A DNA stretch of 37,846 nt. It comes from a candidate division KSB1 bacterium (GTDB lineage Bacteria; Zhuqueibacterota; JdFR-76; DREG01). The notes beneath the pieces are model-generated. The model was given only the letters and a program-made list of their open reading frames with translations. It did no database searches and was not told the origin of the DNA. Positions within the stretch are counted from its first letter, which is position 1, and every line of letters starts with the position of its first letter. Shown here piece after piece: positions 16,637 through 24,450 of this stretch. A program made the position numbers and the translations under genes. The DNA lies in assembly GCA_022566355.1 (NCBI GenBank), contig JADFJB010000032.1:1-37846 (forward strand), read 5' to 3'.

Positions 16637-17485
16637 TTACCCCAAATACTTTTGCAAAGTTCTATACCTGCTCTTGTGGCGTAGTTTTCTGAGAGCTTTC
16701 TCTTTAATCTGGCGTACACGTTCTCGCGTGAGTTTAAAAATATCACCGATTTCTTCTAGTGTTAGCGGACGATCTTGGGCAATGCCAAAATAGAGTTTGA
16801 TTATTTTCGCTTCCCTAGTTGATAAAGTCATTAATACGATGTTAATATCGGTAAAAAGCGATTCATCTAACAAATTGATGTCCGGTGACGGTAAATTATC
16901 ATTTTGTAATATATCTAATAAAGTACTACCATCCCATTGTTGAAGTGGGGTATCTAATGAAAGGTGATGATTTGAGTTTTTCATCACATCACTTATTTCA
17001 TTAAAAGAAATGTTCATTTGTCCAGCCAGTTCATCGAGGTTTGGCTCCCTCTCGAATTTTTTTCCGAAAGCATGCATGGCATTGCCAACTTTTTTAATCG
17101 CGCCTATCTGGTTAAGCGGCAATCGTACAACACGAGATTGTTCGGCAATAGCTTGTAAAATAGATTGACGAATCCACCAAACCGCATATGAGATAAATTT
17201 ATAACCCCGGGTTTCATCGAAGCGAGTAGCGGCTTTGATTAATCCCAAATTACCTTCATTAATCAGGTCTTCAATTGGCAGGCTCTGGTTCTGGTACTCT
17301 TTGGCAACGCTGACGACGAATCTCAAATTAGAACGTACCAGGCAGTCTAAGGCTTCTTTGTCATTATTTTTAATGCGTTTGGCAAGCAACACTTCTTTTT
17401 CTGCTGATAGAGGATTATAATTTCGTATTTCCTCTAAATATTTTTCCAGAGATTTTTCTGAGCGAAATTTAGTTGCTGTTTTAAT
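16637..17485 (-). CDS. Sigma-70 family RNA polymerase sigma factor
   Basis: A primary-type sigma factor of about 282 residues, similar in length and layout to the RpoD of Bacteroidota. Region 1.2 reads SLEKYLEEIRNYNPLSAEKEVLLAKRI. Region 2 has RFVVSVAKEYQNQ, IEDLINEGNLGLIKAATRFDE and FISYAVWWIRQSI. Region 3 has RLPLNQIGAIKKV. Region 4 has the helix-turn-helix LTLEEIGDIFKLTRERVRQIKEKALRKLRH. The first standard start codon (GTG at 17392) would remove region 1.2. The conserved frame continues upstream to a stop near 17.51 kb with no ATG, GTG or TTG. An ATT at 17485 lies 8 bases after AGGAG (17494-17498) and is the best start, implying AUU initiation. The region between 2 and 4 is divergent from standard RpoD, so it may be a second group 1/2 factor. 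Confidence 0.88.
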   Translation of the reverse strand: MKTATKFRSEKSLEKYLEEIRNYNPLSAEKEVLLAKRIKNNDKEALDCLVRSNLRFVVSVAKEYQNQSLPIEDLINEGNLGLIKAATRFDETRGYKFISYAVWWIRQSILQAIAEQSRVVRLPLNQIGAIKKVGNAMHAFGKKFEREPNLDELAGQMNISFNEISDVMKNSNHHLSLDTPLQQWDGSTLLDILQNDNLPSPDINLLDESLFTDINIVLMTLSTREAKIIKLYFGIAQDRPLTLEEIGDIFKLTRERVRQIKEKALRKLRHKSRYRTLQKYLG

Positions 17486-17847
17486 TTTTGTATCTCCTGT
17501 CCACTGTCCAAACTAGCCACTTAAAATAAAATTAAAGCCTTTGGAGTTATTGTTTCGCAAAATTAAAATAGTAAAAATTAATTTTGGAAATGTAAAGTCT
17601 TTTGGGCGAATAATCCAAATTTGTTCAATGCATGAATTTCATTTTTATCGCTTCGTTTGTAATTTAATTAATTGTAATTTTTCATAAGATATTGAAAATA
17701 ACTTGACTTAAAAAAATCAAATTCATAAGTTTTTAACTTTAAAAGTTATTAGCTTGGAAATGACTTCATTTTAAAACGTTTATTTTCATATTTCACTACA
17801 GCTATAGTTTCTAACTGTGTTTATTATCGGTTATTTTTAGTATTTGA
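17486..17847. other. Divergent, very AT-rich promoter region
   Basis: About 360 bases of strongly AT-rich DNA between the sigma-factor gene (minus) and the envelope gene cluster (plus). It must contain both promoters. By eye no single -35/-10 pair stands out. AGGAG at 17494-17498 serves the sigma-factor start. No clear Shine-Dalgarno is seen before the plus-strand ATG at 17848. Confidence 0.5.
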
Positions 17848-19986
17848 ATGAGAATCCTAGCAAGAATAATAATACTATTCCTACTTTTTTGCCCGGCGCT
17901 ATTATTTTCCCAGGAAAACCAATCTGATCGAGGGATCAGGAAAATCACAGTGGACGACGATAGTCGGTTTACCAATACCGGCAACATAGGCCTGACTATA
18001 ACTAATTTTGGTACTATTGGCGATGGCTTTGCAACCCAAACTCCAACCGACCAACCCTCTTGCGAATATCCGAAAGGATCGGCCATAGAACATCTTTTTG
18101 TCGGCGGTCTTTGGGTTGGCGGCAAGCGGGACGACGGAACGATCTTCGTTACCACCGGTGCTCGAGACATCCCCTCCCTCAGGGATGTGGCTGCCGGATT
18201 TGAATTCACAAATTCGGACGATCCCAACGACGTCGTCCTGGAACGTTCCAGCATTATCGATAATCCGTTCTTCGATCCCTTTGCTGTAAGCCACCAAGAC
18301 TTCATTGCTGATTTTAGTGACACCAACGTCGTTGTCCCAGGAACTACAATCCGCATTCCACAACATACCCCTGTGGGGATTGCTGTTCATTTGGAAGCCT
18401 ACGCCTGGAATTTTCCCTTTGCCGATGCCTTTGTGCTACTTAATTACACCATCAAGAATGTAAGCGGGCAGCGGTTGAATGAAGTTTATGTTTCACTCTG
18501 GGCGGATTTGGTGGTGCGAAATACGAATATCACACCGCCGCGTGTTGGAGCTCCTTTTTATCAACATGTTGGGAATGGCTATATAGACTCGTTGCGGATG
18601 GCCTATGCATACGATTATGATGGTGACCCAGGATTCACGGACTCAGGCATGTATGTTGGATTTAAACTTTTGGGCGCAACCCCGCAAGCTAATGACCAGT
18701 CATATATTGTTAGAGCCTTGTACAACGCCTGGTTGTTTCGTAACACCAGCGATCCTGTGCTATTTTCCCCTGTTACAGACATTGAAAGCTACCGAAAACA
18801 GCGAGTTCCGCTTGCACCTCTATTGATCGACTCTGTCATAAGAGGAATCCCCGGAAACTACATGACCCTCATCAGTACAGGGCCCTTTCAAAGTCTCGAT
18901 GCCGATTCCGCAATCAACGTGGTGTTTGCCATGATTTGCGGCAGCAAATTTGGCGATGATCCTACGACGGATGACACAGATAATAGCAAAACAAATTTTC
19001 TTACCAATGCCTTTTGGGCGCAAACAGCTTATGACGGCGAGGACCGAAATGGCAACAATGTTCTGGACCCGGGCGAGGACATCGATCGTGATGGAGTCAT
19101 TGATCGCTATGTACTTCCTACTCCGCCAACCACCCCCAGGATGAAGGTTGTGCCGTCAGACCAATCGGTGACTATATATTGGGACCGTTCCGCAGAAGAA
19201 TCGATCGATTTTATCAGTGGTGAAAAAGATTTTGAAGGATATCGAATCTACAGATCGAAATTGGCAGAGGATCTTCCGGGACGAGATTTGTTGACTTCTT
19301 TAAATGAGATCGCAGAATTTGACATAGTAAACAGTATCGGTTATGATACGGGATTTGATTTTGTACTACTAGATGAACCGATAACATTCGGTGAGGTGTT
19401 TGAAAATCCGGTAACGCAGCAGAACGAAACAATATTTTATCACTACAAATTTGTGAATACAAATTTACTCAATGGATGGCAGTATGCTTATTCGATTTCA
19501 GCATTTGATCGCGGCGATCCTGTAATAAACCTTGGTAGCCTGGAAAGCAGTAGATTAGCCAATGTGACTCGTGTATTTCCAGGCACTGAAAGCATGGAAA
19601 AGCAAATAGCGCAGCAGCCGGGTAAAAAGATCAAAGTGGGTGTGTACCCGAATCCGTACCGGGTGGGCGCCGCATGGGATGGTTTTCTTGAGCGCGAGAG
19701 AAAAATCTATTTCTATAATCTACCGGCAAGCAGTGAGGTTAGAATATACACTCTCGCCGGTGATTTGATTGATTCTTTCGAACATAACGGCGAATCTTAT
19801 GCCGGTGAAGGCATTCAGTGGTTCGAGCGCTTTTCTGGTAGCAATCGTGTATTTGCCGGCGGAGAACATGCCTGGGATCTGGTTACCGCCAGCGACCAGG
19901 CCATCGCTTCGGGATTGTATTTTTTCACCGTAGAGGACTTACAAAATGGTGATATTCAAAGAGGTAAATTTATGGTTATTAAATAG
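17848..19986 (+). CDS. Secreted protein with variant sorting-like C-terminus
   Basis: A 712-residue exported protein with a signal peptide (1-21, ending LLFSQ). The N-terminal 400 residues are beta-rich and include GSAIEHLFVGGLWVGGKRDD, a type of text I associate with large secreted proteins of this lineage but cannot name as a domain. A Ca-binding-like acidic loop follows (DGEDRNGNNVLDPGEDIDRDGV, about 391-412). A fibronectin-like segment (VTIYWDRSAEES) comes next, and the tail begins VGVYPNPYRVGAAWDG and ends GKFMVIK. The tail resembles the FlgD-like sorting domain, with NPY in place of NPF. First gene of the six-gene envelope cluster; the next gene starts 68 bases later. The function is unknown; a structural or cargo-binding surface protein is likely. 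Confidence 0.8.
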   Translation: MRILARIIILFLLFCPALLFSQENQSDRGIRKITVDDDSRFTNTGNIGLTITNFGTIGDGFATQTPTDQPSCEYPKGSAIEHLFVGGLWVGGKRDDGTIFVTTGARDIPSLRDVAAGFEFTNSDDPNDVVLERSSIIDNPFFDPFAVSHQDFIADFSDTNVVVPGTTIRIPQHTPVGIAVHLEAYAWNFPFADAFVLLNYTIKNVSGQRLNEVYVSLWADLVVRNTNITPPRVGAPFYQHVGNGYIDSLRMAYAYDYDGDPGFTDSGMYVGFKLLGATPQANDQSYIVRALYNAWLFRNTSDPVLFSPVTDIESYRKQRVPLAPLLIDSVIRGIPGNYMTLISTGPFQSLDADSAINVVFAMICGSKFGDDPTTDDTDNSKTNFLTNAFWAQTAYDGEDRNGNNVLDPGEDIDRDGVIDRYVLPTPPTTPRMKVVPSDQSVTIYWDRSAEESIDFISGEKDFEGYRIYRSKLAEDLPGRDLLTSLNEIAEFDIVNSIGYDTGFDFVLLDEPITFGEVFENPVTQQNETIFYHYKFVNTNLLNGWQYAYSISAFDRGDPVINLGSLESSRLANVTRVFPGTESMEKQIAQQPGKKIKVGVYPNPYRVGAAWDGFLERERKIYFYNLPASSEVRIYTLAGDLIDSFEHNGESYAGEGIQWFERFSGSNRVFAGGEHAWDLVTASDQAIASGLYFFTVEDLQNGDIQRGKFMVIK

Positions 19987-20054
19987 AGAGGAAAGGAGGA
20001 AACAGTATTTTTGTTGGTATTAATTAAATTACTTAACGTTTGGGAGGTAGAAGA

Positions 20055-22952
20055 ATGAAGAAATTTATTGGATTAGTTAGTATAAGCGCTGTTGTTTTTC
20101 TGGGCGCTTCATTGTCGTTTGGACAAGGACATTTGTTAATTACGGAGTTTGCAGTTACACCCACTCCAGGAGAATTCGTTGAGATTTATAATCCAACACC
20201 AGATTCAGTTGATCTGAGCAATTACTACATTACTGACGCTACTTTTGCTGGTGGTGGGACATACTATTATAATATCGTTACCGGCGATGGCGGTGGTGGT
20301 GGGTTTGGTGATTTTAATGCAAGGTTCCCAGCTGGCGCTAAGATTGGACCCGGAGAATACCAAACCATTGCCATTCTTGGAGATTCACTATTCTTTGATC
20401 AATACAACGTTTTACCAACCTACGAATTGTATGAGGATGGTTCTAATTTTGCAAGCGATGTTCCTGACATGTTGGAAGCGACTGCCGGGAGTATCGACGA
20501 TAACCATGCGGGCAATGTTCAATTTGGTGCGTTAAGTACCGGCGAAGTGCTAATCCTTTACTATTGGGACGGAGTCAGTGACCTGGTAAAGGATGTCGAT
20601 TATGTCGTTTGGCAAGATAAAGCTGAAGCAGTTGACAAAACCGGTGTAAGTATTGACGGACCTGATGCAGGTGAAGAGACATCAACTTACGCTGCCGATA
20701 CAGCGATTGCTGATCAAACAACTGTGAACGCAGATAATGATGGCGATGGCAATGCCCACGATTCCGATAAATCTGCCCAACGAGTTTTACCTGTAGAAGA
20801 TTTAGAGAATTGGACAGGTGGCAATGGTATCACCGGACATGACGAAACCAGCGAAAACACTTCCTGGAAGGGTGGTATCTGGAGTATTAACGCCCCCGCA
20901 ACACCTAATGCTGCGGCATTAAGTGAAAGCCCAAGTATTCAGAGCCTTAACTTTATCCGGGCAGACGATATCGGTCCCGATGCGAACGACGATTCACCCC
21001 AACTCGGAGATACTTTATCGGTAACAGGAATCGTGATGCAGGATATGCGCGAGATCTTCCTGGGATCCCGATGGGGCGGTTTTATCATGGAAGAAAGCGG
21101 CGGTCCATGGAGCGGATTTTTTGTCATTCAAAATGATACTTCGACAGCGGGTGTAGCGGGCACACTTCTTACCGCTACAGTACCGGGCGACACAATTAAA
21201 ATAACAGGAATTGTCTCCGAATTCCAGCCCACCCCTAATACACCCAGTATCACACAATTCGTACTGATAACGGACCCGGTTACCCCCATCGAGTTTGTGG
21301 GCCCGGCCTCAGACCCGGCAAATCCGGGGCTTCCTGATTTAATCGTGTTGACACCCGGAGATCTCGGCCTGAACGCCGCTGGAACCTCCGCAGATGTCCA
21401 ACTGTCAGAACGTTGGGAAGGTGTGCTGGCCCGCTTTGAAGACCTCACAATACTTGCAAACGGCCTGCCCGGCAACACCATGACCGCTACGGATGCGTCC
21501 GGTACCATCATTCTGGATGACTATTTTAGCGCCGTAAGTAATGCAGTAACCAATAACGGCAATGTCTGGCCTGATCTTCCGGCCGGGACAAAAATCAATG
21601 TGACCGGTTTTGTGCGCGGTGGAACCTCCAGCGGACTGATTACCATTAATCCGCGAACCCTTGCCGATATCGAGATTGCCTCTTCGCCGCCCGAGATATC
21701 CAATGCCAGCCGAACCCCAACAATTCCGACGGCTGCCGAAGCAGTAACGGTCTCCGCGGTCATTCAAGACGCTCAAGGCGCAGTTGCAACGGCTACGGTT
21801 GACTATCGCGTGGATGGAGGTGCTTTTCAAAAGGTAGACATGGCAACCGGCGGTGGCTCAAGTCAACAAGCAGTCATCAACTTTGCTGACAGCCTTTATT
21901 CTGCAGATATTCCCGCCCAGGCTGACGGCGCTCTAGTTGAATATTTTCTGACAGCGGCAGACGACACCGCTGATAGCACAAGGGCTCCCGCAACCGGAAA
22001 CTTTTTCTATTATGTTCGAGATGCAGGACCCACGATCCGTGATGTTCAATTCACACCGTTTGCAAATGGCAATTCAGGTGCAGTAGGATTGCCGATTACA
22101 GTTACCGGCATCGCAACAACCGACTCAGCGGATTTCTCGTTCTACTGGATTCAAGATGGCACGGATCCCTGGAGCGGAGTTCTGGTCCTTGACAATGTGA
22201 ACAATGTAAACCTCGGCGATGAGGTTGAGGTAACCGGAACCGTGGGAGAATGCTTCGGTCAAACCCAAATCAACAATGTAACCAGCGCGAATGTCTTGTC
22301 AAGCGGGAATACTCTTCCTGATCCACTGATGATGAACACCGGCGATATTAACACCGGTGCTGCAGGCGCCGAAAGTTATGAAGGTATGTTTGTGCGAGTC
22401 GAAAATGCTGAAGTCATCAATGAGCGGCCGGATGGATTCCCCGGTTTCGGAGAATTTACGGTGAACGACGGCAGCGGCGAGCTAAGGATTGATGATTTGT
22501 CTGCAATCTTTCAAGGTCAAACAAGTCCTGATACCGCTTTTCACGCTGGAGAACGCTACGCCATACAAGGTATTTTGGATTGGACGTTTGGAAATTTCAA
22601 AATTCAACCGCGCAATAACGATGACTTGGATAATACCACGGGAGTTGAGGATGATAATTTGCTTGGCGTACCATTTACCTATGAGCTGAAGCAAAATTAC
22701 CCGAACCCATTCAATCCGGAAACTTCCATTCAGTATTCGCTTGCGAATAAGGGAGCGGTTAGTTTGACGGTTTTTAACCTGATGGGCCAGAAAGTCCGGA
22801 CGCTGATCGATAAGGATCAGCCGGCCGGTAATTACGAAGTTCGCTGGAATGGTTTGAATGACCAGCGTCTGAAAGTTGCCAGTGGCATCTATTTCTACCG
22901 GTTCAAATCCGGAGATTTCACTAAGATTCAGAAGATGCTGCTGCTGAAGTAG
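20055..22952 (+). CDS. Lamin-tail/OB-fold surface protein with sorting domain
   Basis: A 965-residue secreted protein. The signal peptide (1-25) ends LSFGQ. Residues about 26-200 contain a lamin-tail-type domain (LLITEFAVTPTPGEFVEIYNPT, SNYYITD). Two OB-fold-like regions follow (LSVTGIVMQDM through INVTGFVRGG, and ITVTGIATTD through YAIQGILDW), split by an Ig-like segment. The C-terminus begins YELKQNYPNPFNPETS and ends KMLLLK, a typical type IX-like sorting domain. Lamin-tail plus OB domains are the non-catalytic half of ExeM-type extracellular nucleases, but no nuclease motif is present here. The ATG at 20055 is chosen because GGGAGGT lies 6 bases upstream and a signal peptide starts there; the ATG or GTG-type frame start 15 bases earlier is unlikely. 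Second gene of the envelope cluster. Confidence 0.88.
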   Translation: MKKFIGLVSISAVVFLGASLSFGQGHLLITEFAVTPTPGEFVEIYNPTPDSVDLSNYYITDATFAGGGTYYYNIVTGDGGGGGFGDFNARFPAGAKIGPGEYQTIAILGDSLFFDQYNVLPTYELYEDGSNFASDVPDMLEATAGSIDDNHAGNVQFGALSTGEVLILYYWDGVSDLVKDVDYVVWQDKAEAVDKTGVSIDGPDAGEETSTYAADTAIADQTTVNADNDGDGNAHDSDKSAQRVLPVEDLENWTGGNGITGHDETSENTSWKGGIWSINAPATPNAAALSESPSIQSLNFIRADDIGPDANDDSPQLGDTLSVTGIVMQDMREIFLGSRWGGFIMEESGGPWSGFFVIQNDTSTAGVAGTLLTATVPGDTIKITGIVSEFQPTPNTPSITQFVLITDPVTPIEFVGPASDPANPGLPDLIVLTPGDLGLNAAGTSADVQLSERWEGVLARFEDLTILANGLPGNTMTATDASGTIILDDYFSAVSNAVTNNGNVWPDLPAGTKINVTGFVRGGTSSGLITINPRTLADIEIASSPPEISNASRTPTIPTAAEAVTVSAVIQDAQGAVATATVDYRVDGGAFQKVDMATGGGSSQQAVINFADSLYSADIPAQADGALVEYFLTAADDTADSTRAPATGNFFYYVRDAGPTIRDVQFTPFANGNSGAVGLPITVTGIATTDSADFSFYWIQDGTDPWSGVLVLDNVNNVNLGDEVEVTGTVGECFGQTQINNVTSANVLSSGNTLPDPLMMNTGDINTGAAGAESYEGMFVRVENAEVINERPDGFPGFGEFTVNDGSGELRIDDLSAIFQGQTSPDTAFHAGERYAIQGILDWTFGNFKIQPRNNDDLDNTTGVEDDNLLGVPFTYELKQNYPNPFNPETSIQYSLANKGAVSLTVFNLMGQKVRTLIDKDQPAGNYEVRWNGLNDQRLKVASGIYFYRFKSGDFTKIQKMLLLK

Positions 22953-23051
22953 TAACATTATTGGAGAGGGAGGGCAGCTTCAGATGCCCTCCCCTTCAAG
23001 TTCAAGTTCATTTTTTAATTGTCTGGGAGTAAAAATAACTTCTTGCTAAGC

Positions 23052-24437
23052 ATGTTTAGTTACAGCACTTACAAAATTTTAATTCTTGTGATTTTAGCTT
23101 CGCTCTTTTTTAGCTGCTCAAAGGATTTTGGTGATAACCCTATACCTAACCAGCCCCCCGAGACTCATATTTCCATTTTTTCAGACAATGCGCTCAACGC
23201 CACAACCAGCCGTCAGACATTTCACTGGTGGGGAGACGATCCAGATGGTATCGTGGTTGGCTTTATCTACACGTTTGAAGCAAGCGCAGAAAATGTTGAA
23301 ACCTGGGACAACGATTCGCCGGCACCTTTTTGGACATTTACAACGGAAAGAACGGAGACGTTTACGCTAAAGCTTTCCGGTGCGGACACTGTTTATACTT
23401 TGCGCGTAAAGGCCATTGACGATGAGGGTGCCGCAGATCCTAGTCCGGCGGAAAAGCAATTCCCGCTTGTTAACTCCATACCCTCCGTTGAATTCCCGCT
23501 TGGAACGGAAGTTCCGGATACAACATTTACAGTTGCAACCTTCGTCTGGTCGGGATCAGACCCGGACGGAGATGGAAATATTTCGAAGTTTCAATACATC
23601 CTGGATGACACGAACGAGGTTTGGATTGACCTCGAACCCAAAATAAATTCCGTTACGCTTGCAGCAAAAGACGGTCTGACAGAAGGTGATCATGTTTTTT
23701 TTCTCCGCGCCATCGACATTGCCGGGGCCAGCAGCAGCATTATCCGGATGCCGCGTGACGAGGACGATATTTGGTATGTGCGGGTTCCCAGGAGCAATTT
23801 TCTCGTCATCGACGATCACAACATCGCAGATAACACCGCCAGTTTTTATAATGCAATTCTTCAGTCACTGATTGGCACGTTTGACGTTTGGGATATCAAA
23901 CGGAATAGCGGAGAATTAAAGCCCCCAGGTGCCAGGGCGTTCACAGAAACACTTCTTCTGTATGATCGAATATATTGGTTCGCTGATTCGGGCCCGAATT
24001 TGGAAAAGGCACAAGTGGCCATTCCGGAATTTCTAGACAACGGTGGCAAATTGATCATGACCACTGTATTCCCACGGAATACCACCAATCTGGGCTCTCC
24101 GCTTGCTTTCTCACCTGTTGACAGCCTGGGTGAGAGAATAAATCGATTGATCAGGAATCAACTGGTTATGACAACTGAGTTTGCCAGGCAATTGGGCCTT
24201 CCGGAGTTGAAACTTACCGCCGCGCTTATTCCGGATATATTTACACTCGCTCCAAAAGTTAGTGCGAACGTACTTTATGTCCTACCCGAAAAACCGGGTT
24301 TCTGGGGTGGTTCCCCAGTCATGGGATTGATCGATGCGAATTCCACATTTGCTTTTTTCGCCCTGCCCCTGGCCGCACTCGATGGCTTTGGCACAGTGGA
24401 TCAGTTGATCGAAAAAATCTTTATCGAAATTTTCTAA
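23052..24437 (+). CDS. Lipoprotein with fibronectin-like repeats
   Basis: A lipoprotein of about 461 residues. The signal LILVILASLFFSC places the lipidated Cys at residue 22. Two beta-sandwich modules follow (THISIFSDNALNATTSRQTF onward, then SVEFPLGTEVPDTTFTVATF), each with a WxGxDPDG motif. The C-terminal half (NFLVIDDHNIADN, LLLYDRIYWFADSG, FLDNGGKLIMTTVFPR) has the alternating strand/helix look of a class I glutamine-amidotransferase-like fold, probably non-catalytic. The start is uncertain: an in-frame TTG at 23043 is nearer to GGGAG (23025-23029), but the ATG at 23052 gives a standard lipoprotein signal. Third gene of the cluster, 13 bases before the TonB-dependent receptor, so its partner role is likely. 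Confidence 0.82.
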   Translation: MFSYSTYKILILVILASLFFSCSKDFGDNPIPNQPPETHISIFSDNALNATTSRQTFHWWGDDPDGIVVGFIYTFEASAENVETWDNDSPAPFWTFTTERTETFTLKLSGADTVYTLRVKAIDDEGAADPSPAEKQFPLVNSIPSVEFPLGTEVPDTTFTVATFVWSGSDPDGDGNISKFQYILDDTNEVWIDLEPKINSVTLAAKDGLTEGDHVFFLRAIDIAGASSSIIRMPRDEDDIWYVRVPRSNFLVIDDHNIADNTASFYNAILQSLIGTFDVWDIKRNSGELKPPGARAFTETLLLYDRIYWFADSGPNLEKAQVAIPEFLDNGGKLIMTTVFPRNTTNLGSPLAFSPVDSLGERINRLIRNQLVMTTEFARQLGLPELKLTAALIPDIFTLAPKVSANVLYVLPEKPGFWGGSPVMGLIDANSTFAFFALPLAALDGFGTVDQLIEKIFIEIF

Positions 24438-24450
24438 TTTAGGTGACGAG

